Counted from the first letter of the stretch, positions 1 through 9,375 are shown. The stretch is DNA of 64,000 bases from Anabaena cylindrica PCC 7122 (GCF_000317695.1 NC_019771.1:434001-498000); one strand, 5' to 3'. Program-made: numbers and translations. Notes: a model not told the origin generated them from the letters alone.

Positions 1-2
1 AT

Positions 3-2678
3 CAGGATCAACAAGTACAAAAACAACCTTTTATGTGGGTAGTTAAAGATCCACATCAAGCCAGACAGCAACCATTTCTGCAAGCTGCTAAAACTCCCAA
101 AAAACCAGGCAGTTCCACCAAGCCATCTCCAGAAGATGGGTTAGAATCGTTTGATGAAGTGGTGAAAGATAGTCAAAAGCTAGAAGGGCTATTTACTCTC
201 TATCGCCAAAAAGAGAAAAATAAAATATATTTAGAAATTAAGCCAGAGCAACTACAAAAAAACTTCCTAGCTACAGCCACCTTGGAATCTGGTATTGGCG
301 AAGGAGGTATTTATAGTGGTATGCCATTGCAAGATTTTTTGTTTTATTTCCAACGAGTAGACAATAACTTACACTTTGTAGTTCGTAATGTTAATTTTCG
401 TACTCGTCAAGGAGATCCCCAAGCGCGATCACTTGCTCGTTCTTTTAGTGACTCTGTTCTCTACACTATTCCCATTAAAAGTATTAATTCTGAACGCAAA
501 ACTATCCTTATTGATTTAGGCGATTTGTTGCTGACAGACTTGGCAGGATTATCTGTAAATTTAGAATTAACTTCTAACTCAGAGCAAACTTATTTTGGTA
601 ATGCTAAAGCTTTTCCCCACAATCTAGAAATTGAATCAATTTTTAACTTCTCTAATAATAGTGGTGGCAAAAATGAAAGCGAGAATTTTGAAGTTTTACC
701 TGATAATCGAGGCTTTACTCTGCGGGTTCACTATAGCCTTTCCCAACTACCTAATAATTATTATATACCCAGATTAGCAGATGATCGGGTGGGATATTTT
801 CTCACTGCACATCAAGATTTATCTATAGATGATCGTAATGATCCTTTTGTGCGTTATATTAATCGCTGGAATTTAGAAAAACAAGATCCTACAGCCGCAA
901 TTTCTCCACCTAAAAAGCCGATTGTTTTCTGGATTGATAACGCCGTACCTTTTGAATATCGTGATGCTATTAAAGAAGGCGTATTAATGTGGAATCAAGC
1001 CTTTTTGAAAGCGGGATTTAAAAATGCAATTGAAGTCCGACAAATGCCCGATAATCCTACATGGGATGCTGCGGATATTCGTTACAATACAATTCGCTGG
1101 ATTAATACAATAGATGGATATTTTGCTATGGGACCATCTCGTGTTAATCCATTAACTGGAGAAATTTTAGATGCAGATATTATTGTTGATGCGAGTTTTT
1201 TGCGGGCATTAAAAAACGAATATCGTCAAATTGTTTTACCCAACAAAACAAAAATTCGTACTTCCTTATCAGCATTGATGGAAAATGGACTACTTTGTGG
1301 AAAAAGTGATAAAACTACCAAAGGATTAAGGGGTAATTTATCCAAACTAGCAGGAGAGTATGATTTATGCTACGGAATAGAAGCTGCTAATCAATTTGCT
1401 TTTGGTTCTTTAGCAATGTCTCTGTTACCAAATATTACTCCTACTAAACAACAGGTGCAGGATTATATCCATCAATATTTACGTTTAATTATTGCCCATG
1501 AAGTTGGTCATACTTTAGGTTTGCGTCATAATTTTCGTGGTAGTACTCTCTTACCACCAGAGGAAATGAATAATCGTGAAATCACCCGCAGTAAAGGCTT
1601 AACAGCTTCGGTGATGGATTATGTTCCACCAAATATAGCTCCTTATGGGACTCAACAAGGAGATTATTTTCCTGATATGGTGGGAAGCTATGATCAATGG
1701 GCAATTCAGTATGGTTATACTCCTACTCAAGCTAAAACTCCCATTGCAGAAAAACCATTTTTAGAACAAATTGCTAAACAATCAGAAAACCCAGATTTGA
1801 GTTATTCTCCAGATGAAGATGTATCTAGTATTGACCCTACATCGGCCCCTTGGGATAATAGTAATAATGTGCTAATTTATTCAAAATGGCAGTTGAATAA
1901 TTCTCGTTTGATGTGGGAAAAATTAAATAAAGGTCATTCAATTGAGGGAGATAGTTACAGCGATTTAAGCGAAAAATTTAGCACTATATTTGGTAATTAT
2001 TTACAGCAATTATACTATACAAGTAAATACATTGGGGGGCAGTCTTTTTACCGTGTTCATCCTGGAGACAGCAAAAAACGTTTACCATTTGTATCAGTAC
2101 CTGTAGAGCAACAAAGGCAGGCATTAGCAACGCTGCAAGAGTATGTATTTGCTGAAGATGCATTGAAATTTTCACCAGAACTACTCAATAAATTAGCACC
2201 TTCTCGTTGGTACCATTGGGGTAGTAATCCGAAGATGGGACGTTTAGATTATCCAGTACATGATTTAGTTTTATTTGTGCAAAGTATAGTGTTGAGTGAT
2301 TTACTTTCAAGCGATCGCTTATCACGTCTTAAGGATATTGAACTCAAAAGCGCAAAAGGAGAAGCACTGGCTTTACCTGAGTTATTTGATACCTTACAAA
2401 CTGGGATTTGGACAGAAGTTTTAAAACCGAAAGGTAAATTAGAAATTTCTAGTTTGCGAAGGGGTTTACAACGACAATATGTGAACTTCTTAACAGCGAT
2501 GGTATTACGGAAAGTAGACGTACCAGAAGATGGTCGCACATTAGCTTGGTATAAACTCAAACAATTAGATCAGCAACTCCGGCGAGTGAAGTCTGATGAT
2601 GAATATACTAAAGCTCATTTACTAGAAACACGCGATCGCATCGAAAAAACTTTAAATGCACCATTGCAGGGAAATTAA
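3..2678 (+). CDS. Zinc-dependent metalloprotease, DUF5117/DUF4953 type (5' end outside window)
   Basis: Large secreted-type metallopeptidase of the zincin fold. The reading frame is open from base 3, so the N-terminus and any signal peptide lie upstream of the window; the ATG at 33 is probably internal. The zinc site is clear: HEVGHTLGLRHN starts at base 1497 (HExxHxxGxxH), followed about 40 codons later by SVMDY, the expected Met-turn. The N-terminal half resembles the DUF5117/DUF5118 all-beta region and the C-terminal half is helical. This family is common in cyanobacteria, Bacteroidetes and Proteobacteria, but its substrates are unknown. It reads away from the window edge and is followed by a separate esterase gene 103 bp downstream. 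Family confidence is high; function beyond protease is not known. Confidence 0.88.
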   Translation, partial: QDQQVQKQPFMWVVKDPHQARQQPFLQAAKTPKKPGSSTKPSPEDGLESFDEVVKDSQKLEGLFTLYRQKEKNKIYLEIKPEQLQKNFLATATLESGIGEGGIYSGMPLQDFLFYFQRVDNNLHFVVRNVNFRTRQGDPQARSLARSFSDSVLYTIPIKSINSERKTILIDLGDLLLTDLAGLSVNLELTSNSEQTYFGNAKAFPHNLEIESIFNFSNNSGGKNESENFEVLPDNRGFTLRVHYSLSQLPNNYYIPRLADDRVGYFLTAHQDLSIDDRNDPFVRYINRWNLEKQDPTAAISPPKKPIVFWIDNAVPFEYRDAIKEGVLMWNQAFLKAGFKNAIEVRQMPDNPTWDAADIRYNTIRWINTIDGYFAMGPSRVNPLTGEILDADIIVDASFLRALKNEYRQIVLPNKTKIRTSLSALMENGLLCGKSDKTTKGLRGNLSKLAGEYDLCYGIEAANQFAFGSLAMSLLPNITPTKQQVQDYIHQYLRLIIAHEVGHTLGLRHNFRGSTLLPPEEMNNREITRSKGLTASVMDYVPPNIAPYGTQQGDYFPDMVGSYDQWAIQYGYTPTQAKTPIAEKPFLEQIAKQSENPDLSYSPDEDVSSIDPTSAPWDNSNNVLIYSKWQLNNSRLMWEKLNKGHSIEGDSYSDLSEKFSTIFGNYLQQLYYTSKYIGGQSFYRVHPGDSKKRLPFVSVPVEQQRQALATLQEYVFAEDALKFSPELLNKLAPSRWYHWGSNPKMGRLDYPVHDLVLFVQSIVLSDLLSSDRLSRLKDIELKSAKGEALALPELFDTLQTGIWTEVLKPKGKLEISSLRRGLQRQYVNFLTAMVLRKVDVPEDGRTLAWYKLKQLDQQLRRVKSDDEYTKAHLLETRDRIEKTLNAPLQGN

Positions 2679-2781
2679 CAATCACAATTCCCTTACCAGC
2701 TAACAGTTTCATCTCGATAAAATGAATAGACGGTAGGGGTTTCCTCCGACCTTCTCAATCAATCATATTGCCTTATAAATC

Positions 2782-3408
2782 ATGACTCAAGCATTAGATT
2801 TCATCAAATTTTCCCCCAAAACAGACTCAGCACCAAACGCTTTAATTGTCACCTTACATGGTTGGGGTGCAAATGCTCAGGATGTTGAAGATTTAGTCCC
2901 TTATATCAACCTACCTGATTATGAATTTTTACTTCCCAATGCCCCTTATCCATATCCTCATTCTCCCACCGGTAGAGCGTGGTATGACTTGCGAGATGAA
3001 AATATGTATGCAGGATTGATAGAAAGTCGGCAATTATTAATAGATTGGTTACAATCTTTAGAGAGTACTACAGGTGTGCCGTTATCGCGGACTATTTTGA
3101 GTGGGTTTTCTCAAGGTGGGGCGATGACTTTAGATGTCGGATTAACCTTACCCTTAGCTGGTTTAGTGGTAATGAGTGGGTATTTACATCCTGGGATAGA
3201 AACTCTGAATAAAACCAGCTTTCCACCCACATTAATCATGCATGGCAGACAAGACCAAGTTGTACCTTTACAAGCTGCTATCAAGGCTAGAGAAGTAGCC
3301 CAATCTCTAGGAGTCGATGTAGAATATCATGAATTTGACATGGGGCATGAAATTAATTTACAAATGTTAGAAGTACTACGAACTTTTGTGATCAAGACAA
3401 TTGGTTAG
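2782..3408 (+). CDS. Phospholipase/carboxylesterase, alpha/beta hydrolase
   Basis: A 208-residue serine hydrolase of the carboxylesterase/acyl-protein thioesterase family (COG0400). The nucleophile elbow GFSQGG places Ser110; Asp158 (HGRQDQVV) and His189 (MGHE) complete the triad. LHGWGA near residue 26 is the oxyanion-hole loop. There is no signal peptide, so it should be cytosolic. Family members cleave short acyl esters or lysophospholipids; the natural substrate is not predictable. The length is normal for the family. It has its own spacer (103 bp) from the protease and is probably a single-gene unit. Confidence 0.88.
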   Translation: MTQALDFIKFSPKTDSAPNALIVTLHGWGANAQDVEDLVPYINLPDYEFLLPNAPYPYPHSPTGRAWYDLRDENMYAGLIESRQLLIDWLQSLESTTGVPLSRTILSGFSQGGAMTLDVGLTLPLAGLVVMSGYLHPGIETLNKTSFPPTLIMHGRQDQVVPLQAAIKAREVAQSLGVDVEYHEFDMGHEINLQMLEVLRTFVIKTIG

Positions 3409-3563
3409 CTAAAGTTACAAATATTTTACAAATTGGGTGAGAAATCAGCCAAATTTTAACAATTTTGTTGCCCACTAATGAGTAAGATAGATTGGGTGGA
3501 AGCGTTTAGTGCAAATCCACCTCAAGCTGAATGCGAACGCTGCAAAAGGGAGGGGCAAGCATT

Positions 3564-3776
3564 ATGACAACTCTAAGCATTTCCAGAAAAGATATTGCTG
3601 CTATGACAGCAACAGAAGTACAAGATTTGGCTACGCGTCTGGAATTGGATAATTACAGCAATGCTTTTGAGGGTTTAAATGATTGGCATCTACTGCGAGC
3701 AATCGCGTTTCAGCGTCCAGAATTAGTTGAACCCTTTATCCATCTTTTAGATTTAGAAGCCTACGACGAAGCCTAG
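3564..3776 (+). CDS. Small conserved cyanobacterial protein, DUF2555 type
   Basis: A 70-residue acidic protein, recognised from memory as the DUF2555 family found almost only in cyanobacteria. No catalytic motif is visible; it is mostly helical and ends LDLEAYDEA. I chose the ATG at 3564 because GGGAGGGG lies about 7 bases upstream; an in-frame start at 3531 would add 11 residues and place the ribosome site inside the gene. An intrinsic terminator follows at 3803. In related genomes I believe this gene lies close to coaBC, which would make the next three genes an insertion, but that is recollection, not shown here. Confidence 0.75.
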   Translation: MTTLSISRKDIAAMTATEVQDLATRLELDNYSNAFEGLNDWHLLRAIAFQRPELVEPFIHLLDLEAYDEA

Positions 3777-3802
3777 AGATTTGAAGTAAAAATTTAGGGG
3801 TT

Positions 3803-3837
3803 AATCAGGGTTTGCTATCGCTAAACCCTGATTTTGC
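3803..3837 (+). terminator. Intrinsic terminator after the DUF2555 gene
   Basis: A perfect 11-bp stem (arms 3803-3813 and 3823-3833) with a 9-base loop is followed by a short T run. It separates the small gene from the cassette that follows. Confidence 0.75.
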
Positions 3838-4000
3838 ACGTATTAGACAACTTATATGCTCTTACCTTGAGCAGCAAGTCTAATCAAACTGTTACTAACA
3901 TATCGTTGATAATTCTATTCAACCAACGCCTAAATAATTTCTTTGGTATCATTATTCATGATATCCAATTTTGTCTAAGTTTTTAGGAGTGTTTGTCATA

Positions 4001-5137
4001 ATGGTAACAAATAAACTCAATAATCAACAGATGGAATTACTAGATCAAGAAGATGATGTAAATGATGATTTTAATTTTGAACAAGAAGATGAGGATGAAA
4101 ATTTAGAACCATTTGATCCAACAAAAATTAGGGTTAAAACTAAACCCATGACAATGGATCTGTTACTTAAAAGAATTGAATATGATGAAATTGACCTAGC
4201 TCCTGATTTTCAGCGACAATCTGATATTTGGACACTTAAAGCGAAAAGTCGCTTAATTGAATCTCTTTTAATTCGGATTCCACTTCCAGCTTTTTATATA
4301 GATGCTACTAATGATGATAAATGGATAATTATAGATGGTTTACAAAGAATTAGTACATTCAAAAGTTTTATTCTAGATAAAGCTCTTAAATTAACTGGAT
4401 TACAATTTCTAACAGATTTAGAAAAAAATAAGTATGATGATTTACCTCGTCATTATCAAAGACGAATAGATGAAACAGAATTAACAGTTTATTTAATTGA
4501 ACCTGGAACTCCTTCAGAAGTAAAATATAATATTTTTGAAAGAGTTAACACCGGAGGATTACCTCTTAATCCTCAAGAACTTCGTCAAGCAATGAACCCT
4601 GGACAAGCTATAAAGATTCTAAAAAAACTAGCTAATTTACCAGAATTTGAAAGAGTAACAACTTTAAGTAAAAAGAAAAAACAACGTATGGATGACCATG
4701 AATTTATACTTGGTTTTATAGCTTTTACTTTAAATAATTATGAAGAATATCCAGTACGCAAAGGTCGCAAATATTTTTTACATGAAGCCATGAAACAATT
4801 AAATAAGATAGATTCTAATTTGACAGATAAAATAGTAAATAATTTTACTATAACAATGAAGACAGCTTATAATATTTTTGGAGATTCCGCTTTTCGTAAA
4901 TCCCAGAGATCACCTGTCAATAAATCTCTTTTTGAAGCATGGTCAGTTAGTTTCAGTAAATTAAATTCGCAAGAAATTGATATATTGATTAATCACAAAG
5001 AAATTTTAAAAGAAAAGTTCATCGAAAAAATGCAAAAGGATAATGATTTCAATAAATCTATATCTCAAGCTGCTAGTAAAGTTAAATATCGATTTGAACA
5101 AATTAATCAAATAGTTCAAGAGGTCTTATTATGCTAA
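4001..5137 (+). CDS. DUF262 domain protein, first gene of putative defence cassette
   Basis: A 378-residue protein with an N-terminal DUF262 domain (ParB/sulfiredoxin-like fold, related to the GmrS half of type IV restriction GmrSD). Visible motifs are DFQRQSDIW, the signature IDGLQRIST and NPQELRQAM. The first 50 residues are very acidic. The C-terminal half is helical and Lys-rich and I see no DUF1524 HNH nuclease motif, so it is not a full GmrSD. Start: AGGAG at 3985 precedes ATG 4001; an upstream TTG at 3971 is less likely. Its stop overlaps the next gene by 7 bases, indicating coupled translation. A+T content is visibly higher than in flanking genes. DUF262 proteins hydrolyse nucleotides or sense modified DNA in known systems; its role here is inferred. 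Confidence 0.85.
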   Translation: MVTNKLNNQQMELLDQEDDVNDDFNFEQEDEDENLEPFDPTKIRVKTKPMTMDLLLKRIEYDEIDLAPDFQRQSDIWTLKAKSRLIESLLIRIPLPAFYIDATNDDKWIIIDGLQRISTFKSFILDKALKLTGLQFLTDLEKNKYDDLPRHYQRRIDETELTVYLIEPGTPSEVKYNIFERVNTGGLPLNPQELRQAMNPGQAIKILKKLANLPEFERVTTLSKKKKQRMDDHEFILGFIAFTLNNYEEYPVRKGRKYFLHEAMKQLNKIDSNLTDKIVNNFTITMKTAYNIFGDSAFRKSQRSPVNKSLFEAWSVSFSKLNSQEIDILINHKEILKEKFIEKMQKDNDFNKSISQAASKVKYRFEQINQIVQEVLLC

Positions 5138-6231
5138 GTTCTTTAAATTTGAAAAATTTTAAACCATTTGAAAATCAGTCTTTTTCTTTAAAACCATTAA
5201 CACTACTTGCTGGATTAAATAGCACCGGTAAATCTTCTTTAATTCAATCTCTATTACTACTTCGTCAATCCTCTCAACAGAATGATCTATTAGATAGGGT
5301 AGGTTTAGCACTAAATGGTGATTTAGTTTCTATAGGTACAGCCCAAGATGCTCTATTTAAGAGAGCAAAAGAAGATTCAATGACTTTGGAAATTGGAATA
5401 AATAATAATATTAAAGGTACTTGGGTTTTCAATTATGATCGTCAAGCAGATATAATGCAAGTATCTTCGTTGTCAAATGCTGATGCAGAAATTTATAATT
5501 CAAGTCTTTTTACAGATAATTTCCATTACTTAAAAGCAGAAAGAATAGCACCTAGAAATTATTTTCCAATGTCTGACTTTCAAGTCAAACAACATCAACA
5601 ACTTGGAAGTCAAGGCGAATTTACTATTCACTTTTTATCTATCAATGAATTTAAAATAATTCCTCATCATCAACTATTACATCCATCAGCACAGTCTGAT
5701 AATTTAAAAAATCAAGTTGAGGCTTGGTTAGGAGAAATTAGTCCGGGAACAAGAGTTGATCTCGAACTCCATTCTACAATGGATTTAGCAAATTTACAGT
5801 ATTCTTATGAAGACAATAATTCTTATCGTTCAAGTAATGTAGGGTTTGGTATTACTTATATTTTACCAATTCTTGTTGCTTTATTATCTGCTACTTCAGA
5901 TACATTAATTTTGTTAGAGAACCCAGAAGCTCATCTTCATCCTAGAGGACAATCTAAGATGGGAGAACTAATTGCATTAGCAGCAAATTGTGGTATTCAA
6001 ATAATATTAGAAACTCATAGCGATCATGTTCTCAATGGTATTCGTAAAGCAGTACGTCATCAGAAAGTTGATGCTCAAAAAGTGCAAATTAACTACTTTG
6101 AAAGATATTTAAAAAAAGGACAACCCATCACAGAAATTATTACTCCTCGCATTTATCCCGATGGAGGAATTGATAAGTGGCCAGACGGTTTTTTTGATCA
6201 AGCTGAAAAAGATTTAATGGATTTACTATAA
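5131..6231 (+). CDS. AAA ATPase with DUF3696-type C-terminus (OLD/SMC-like)
   Basis: A 366-residue ABC/SMC-like ATPase. Walker A is GLNSTGKSS near residue 29 (LKNFKPF... opening typical of RecF/OLD-like ATPases), Walker B is LILLENPEAHLHP, and the switch histidine motif is ILETHSDHVLNGIRKAV. The C-terminus (ITPRIYPDGGIDKWPDGFFDQ) matches the DUF3696 family. No TOPRIM nuclease domain is present, so it is not a complete OLD nuclease. It overlaps the DUF262 gene by 7 bases and is followed by a third gene after 17 bases. Similar ATPases power or sense in Septu, Gabija and retron-type defence systems; a comparable role here is inference. Confidence 0.85.
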   Translation: MLSSLNLKNFKPFENQSFSLKPLTLLAGLNSTGKSSLIQSLLLLRQSSQQNDLLDRVGLALNGDLVSIGTAQDALFKRAKEDSMTLEIGINNNIKGTWVFNYDRQADIMQVSSLSNADAEIYNSSLFTDNFHYLKAERIAPRNYFPMSDFQVKQHQQLGSQGEFTIHFLSINEFKIIPHHQLLHPSAQSDNLKNQVEAWLGEISPGTRVDLELHSTMDLANLQYSYEDNNSYRSSNVGFGITYILPILVALLSATSDTLILLENPEAHLHPRGQSKMGELIALAANCGIQIILETHSDHVLNGIRKAVRHQKVDAQKVQINYFERYLKKGQPITEIITPRIYPDGGIDKWPDGFFDQAEKDLMDLL

Positions 6232-6248
6232 ATAGGGTTCTACTATCA

Positions 6249-7034
6249 ATGCACTTTTTAATTAATGAACTTTCTTTTGTTGGACAAGCTGCCAATGATT
6301 ATGAAGCTGATGAATTAATGAAAACCATTTTTAAAATAATTGCAGAAATAAGTGTTCTCCAAAATGATGATCCAATTCAAACTCATAGTAGTTTCGCTTC
6401 TCAAAATATAACCCCTGAATTAACTGTAAGTCAATGGATTTTTAAACAGAAAAATTCAAAAAATTCTGATCAACAAAAAATTGCTAGGATTTTACTAATA
6501 CTTTTAAGTAAAGGTCCTTTTATAGATGTACAAGGTTTAATAGATGATTGTAAGTGTTTTCATCAAAAAAAATGTGTTTCATCAACTTCATTAGCTGGTG
6601 CTGCTGTGCTTAAAGGGGTATTAATTAGTTTGCAAAATAATTCTGATTTTAGTAACGAAAATATTGAAGTTGAATTTCAGAAATGTACAAATCCTTGTGA
6701 AAATATAATTATCAAAAACTTAACTAAAATTAAACACGCTATAAGAATATGTCCTCGTTATAAACTTCATTCTAAACATGATCTTTTAGGTTATTGGGAA
6801 AATGCTACTCCTATGGATTTAAGAAATGAAGAAGCTCAAAAAGTTTTAAACAGTTCTATAGGGAATAGTAATGAAAATAGTGAAAAACGTTATGGATTTC
6901 ATAAGGAAAAACATCAATTTTATGTGTTTCATTCAGATAATAGTTTTGATGAACAAGGTTATCCAACTTATCATGGCTTTCCAATCCCTGAAAATCAAGT
7001 TCCTGCTGAAATACTAATTAAAATAAAGAGATAA
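6249..7034 (+). CDS. Unknown protein, third gene of the putative defence cassette
   Basis: A 261-residue protein that I do not recognise. The N-terminal ~90 residues are helical. A central segment carries six cysteines (C101, C103, C109, C146, C150, C168) spaced as DCKCFHQKKC, KCTNPC and RICPRY, which could bind a metal. The C-terminal ~50 residues are rich in Tyr, His and Phe (RYGFHKEK, YHGFPIPENQVP) and look like a separate small domain. It follows the ATPase by 17 bases and its stop TAA overlaps the ATG of coaBC by one base, so all four genes may share one transcript. It could be the effector or a substrate-recognition subunit; the sequence alone does not decide. Confidence 0.7.
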   Translation: MHFLINELSFVGQAANDYEADELMKTIFKIIAEISVLQNDDPIQTHSSFASQNITPELTVSQWIFKQKNSKNSDQQKIARILLILLSKGPFIDVQGLIDDCKCFHQKKCVSSTSLAGAAVLKGVLISLQNNSDFSNENIEVEFQKCTNPCENIIIKNLTKIKHAIRICPRYKLHSKHDLLGYWENATPMDLRNEEAQKVLNSSIGNSNENSEKRYGFHKEKHQFYVFHSDNSFDEQGYPTYHGFPIPENQVPAEILIKIKR

Positions 7035-8248
7035 TGCCATTTTTTTTAAATCCCAAATCCAGACGGGTTCTGATTGCTGTAGGCGGCGGTATAGCCGCCT
7101 ATAAAGTTTGTGAATTGGTTTCTACTCTGTTTAAATCTGGGGTAGAAGTGCGAGTCATTCTTACTAAATCTGCTCAAGAATTTATCACGCCTTTGACTTT
7201 AGCTACTTTATCTCGTCATCGCGCTTATACTAATGATGATTTCTGGCAACCAATTTATTCTCGTCCACTACATATCGAGTTGGGCGAGTGGGCTGATTTA
7301 ATTGTGATTGCGCCTTTAACTGCTAATACTTTGGCGAAGTTAGCTTATGGTATGGCGGATAATTTGCTAACAAATACTGTTTTGGCTTCTACTTGTCCCG
7401 TTTTGTTAGCACCAGCGATGAATACGGATATGTGGGAACAGGTGGCAGTGCAAAGGAATTGGCTACAGTTATTGACAGATGTTAGATTTTATGGTATTGG
7501 AACGGGATCTGGTTTGTTGGCGTGCGATCGCATCGGTGCTGGTAGAATGGCAGAACCCGCAGAAATATTTGTTTATATTCAATCTTTACTACACACCCAA
7601 GGAACCAGAGATTTAGCCGGAAAGCAGGTTTTAATCAGCACTGGGGGAACGCGAGAATATTTAGATCCTGTGCGATTTATTGGCAATCCCTCAACGGGTA
7701 AAATGGGTTTAGCATTGGCACAAGCAGCACTGCACAGAGGCGCAAAAGTAATATTAGTCCATTGCCCAGCAAGTTGGGATGTACCTTTGGGAGTGGAAGC
7801 TATTGAGGTAGTTAGTGCAGATCAAATGCAGCAGGTGATGTTAGAACGTTTAGCCAATGCAGATATCATTGTTATGTCTGCCGCAGTTGCAGACGTAAAG
7901 CCTAAAGAATATAGTACCGAAAAATTGCCCAAGCGATCGCTCCCCGAAAATCTACCACTAGCACCAGTACCGGATATTGTTGCTGAAATCGGAAATCGCA
8001 AACAACCCCATCAATTATTAATTGGTTTTGCAGCACAAACAGGGGATATTATTACACCTGCGCGGGAAAAATTGCAAAGAAAGAAATTAGATGCAATTGT
8101 AGCGAATCCTATTGATAAAGTTGATAGTGGTTTTGGGAGTGATAATAATCAAGCGGTGTTGTTAGATATGTCAGGGAGAGAGGTAGAAATTGCGGCTTGT
8201 TCTAAGTTAGAAATGGCGCATTATTTGTTTGATTTTATTATTAGATGA
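7034..8248 (+). CDS. coaBC: Bifunctional phosphopantothenoylcysteine decarboxylase / phosphopantothenate-cysteine ligase
   Basis: Coenzyme A biosynthesis, steps two and three after pantothenate phosphorylation. The 404-residue protein has the N-terminal flavoprotein CoaC domain (VGGGIAAYK, the active-site region RPLHIELGEWAD, PAMNTDMW) and the C-terminal CoaB domain (ISTGGTREYLDPVRFI, NPSTGKMG, SAAVADVKP). Length is standard. The start ATG overlaps the stop of the upstream unknown gene by one base. This is odd for a housekeeping gene and suggests an accessory cassette was inserted just before it, leaving coaBC dependent on cassette transcription or on an internal promoter. Confidence 0.95.
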   Translation: MPFFLNPKSRRVLIAVGGGIAAYKVCELVSTLFKSGVEVRVILTKSAQEFITPLTLATLSRHRAYTNDDFWQPIYSRPLHIELGEWADLIVIAPLTANTLAKLAYGMADNLLTNTVLASTCPVLLAPAMNTDMWEQVAVQRNWLQLLTDVRFYGIGTGSGLLACDRIGAGRMAEPAEIFVYIQSLLHTQGTRDLAGKQVLISTGGTREYLDPVRFIGNPSTGKMGLALAQAALHRGAKVILVHCPASWDVPLGVEAIEVVSADQMQQVMLERLANADIIVMSAAVADVKPKEYSTEKLPKRSLPENLPLAPVPDIVAEIGNRKQPHQLLIGFAAQTGDIITPAREKLQRKKLDAIVANPIDKVDSGFGSDNNQAVLLDMSGREVEIAACSKLEMAHYLFDFIIR

Positions 8249-8322
8249 TTGGGAAAAGTCAACAAACAACCAAACTGAACAAATATAAATCATAAAAAGT
8301 TTACCCTTCTTCTAATATTCAG

Positions 8323-9138
8323 CTAGGGAGTGAATTTCTTAGCATCATCTATACGTTTACAAAATAAAGAAGCCATAACTAAATATTCAAAAGCTTTTTG
8401 AGGATCTTCAGATTTTGCAGGATTATGTGCTAAAGGATTCCGAACTCCTTTAATAAATCCTTTTAACATATCCATAAATCCAATTTGTTCATTTTTTAGG
8501 GTTTCAGTAGATAAGTCACTAAATGAAAGAATTGGATTAGTGACTCCAAAAGTTTTATCAATCAAAGTAGCCCCATCTAATGTTAAACCTGTTTTATCTC
8601 TAATATATTGATTAATAGCTTTAATAGCAGCTTCAATTGATTGATGATAGTAGCCATCAAGATATAATTTACTCGATGCGTTTTGAATCTCAAGATGTAA
8701 GTAATTGAGATAAGAGTTTATTAAGTCATCAACAGTATTTGCTTGAATTTCATAATTCAAATTTGAAATTAAATCATTATTTGGATATTCTGATTCTAAA
8801 ACAGATATAATTTTTTCTAATTTACTACAAATTTGATGATATAGTAAATTTAAAGATTTTATGTCATGAGAAGAACCAAAATACCTTTCTATTGTCGTTA
8901 AAAAAATAGTATTTTCTCCAAAAAGCTTATTGGCAAAATAAATAATGTAAGGTTTTAAAATTAAATACTTTGCTGACATTTGTTTAGATTCAATTTTTAT
9001 CAATAACTCAAATTGATTTACCAAAGGATTTTTATTAATTAATTTCTTAGGGTATAAATATTGGTAATAAGATTCATAAAAAGAATCAATAGACTTTTTA
9101 AAATTAATCATTTCAGAGAGTAATAGTTTAGCGTCCAT
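8323..9138 (-). CDS. TIGR02391 (Ymh) family protein
   Basis: A 271-residue protein whose C-terminal 120 residues match the TIGR02391/Ymh family: GYYHQSIEAAIKAINQYIR, followed by GFMDMLKGFIKGVRNPLAHN and a helical end. The R-N-P-x-A-H motif resembles HEPN/abortive-infection-type helical domains. The N-terminal half is Lys/Ile-rich and unrecognised. The gene converges on coaBC (74 bp between stops). The family is typical of accessory regions, often beside restriction systems, and no biochemical role is established that I know of. AT-rich, like the three-gene cassette upstream. Confidence 0.75.
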   Translation of the reverse strand: MDAKLLLSEMINFKKSIDSFYESYYQYLYPKKLINKNPLVNQFELLIKIESKQMSAKYLILKPYIIYFANKLFGENTIFLTTIERYFGSSHDIKSLNLLYHQICSKLEKIISVLESEYPNNDLISNLNYEIQANTVDDLINSYLNYLHLEIQNASSKLYLDGYYHQSIEAAIKAINQYIRDKTGLTLDGATLIDKTFGVTNPILSFSDLSTETLKNEQIGFMDMLKGFIKGVRNPLAHNPAKSEDPQKAFEYLVMASLFCKRIDDAKKFTP

Positions 9139-9256
9139 ACTGTGATTTAGTTAAAATAGCTATCATACTAAAATTTATAAACAGTGTAAATAGTATAAAA
9201 CAAAGTACTTTATAAACCAATACAGTTAAGTTCTGCCTAAAATTCAACTTCTACAT

Positions 9257-9306
9257 TGGTTGGGTTGTAGTCTGCTTCCCCAAAAGGGTGGAACAAAACC
9301 CAACCA
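9257..9306. repeat. Inverted repeat with GGTTGGGTT arms
   Basis: Perfect 10-bp arms at 9257-9266 and 9297-9306 enclose 30 bases. It lies in the 237-bp spacer between the TIGR02391 gene and the DUF2281 gene and resembles the GGTTGGGTT-armed interspersed repeats of Nostocales, similar to the element at 30440. Confidence 0.5.
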
Positions 9307-9375
9307 CACAAGAAGACTTTCAACCCCGTCACATCCTATAGAATAGAAGCCTGAGTAGTAACTAGGTAAATACTA

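Noticed and set aside
3485..3563. Possible riboswitch before the DUF2555 gene (GGGTGGA/TCCACC stem)
   Set aside because: Only one short stem and no conserved core of any riboswitch class that I know; may be an ordinary leader.
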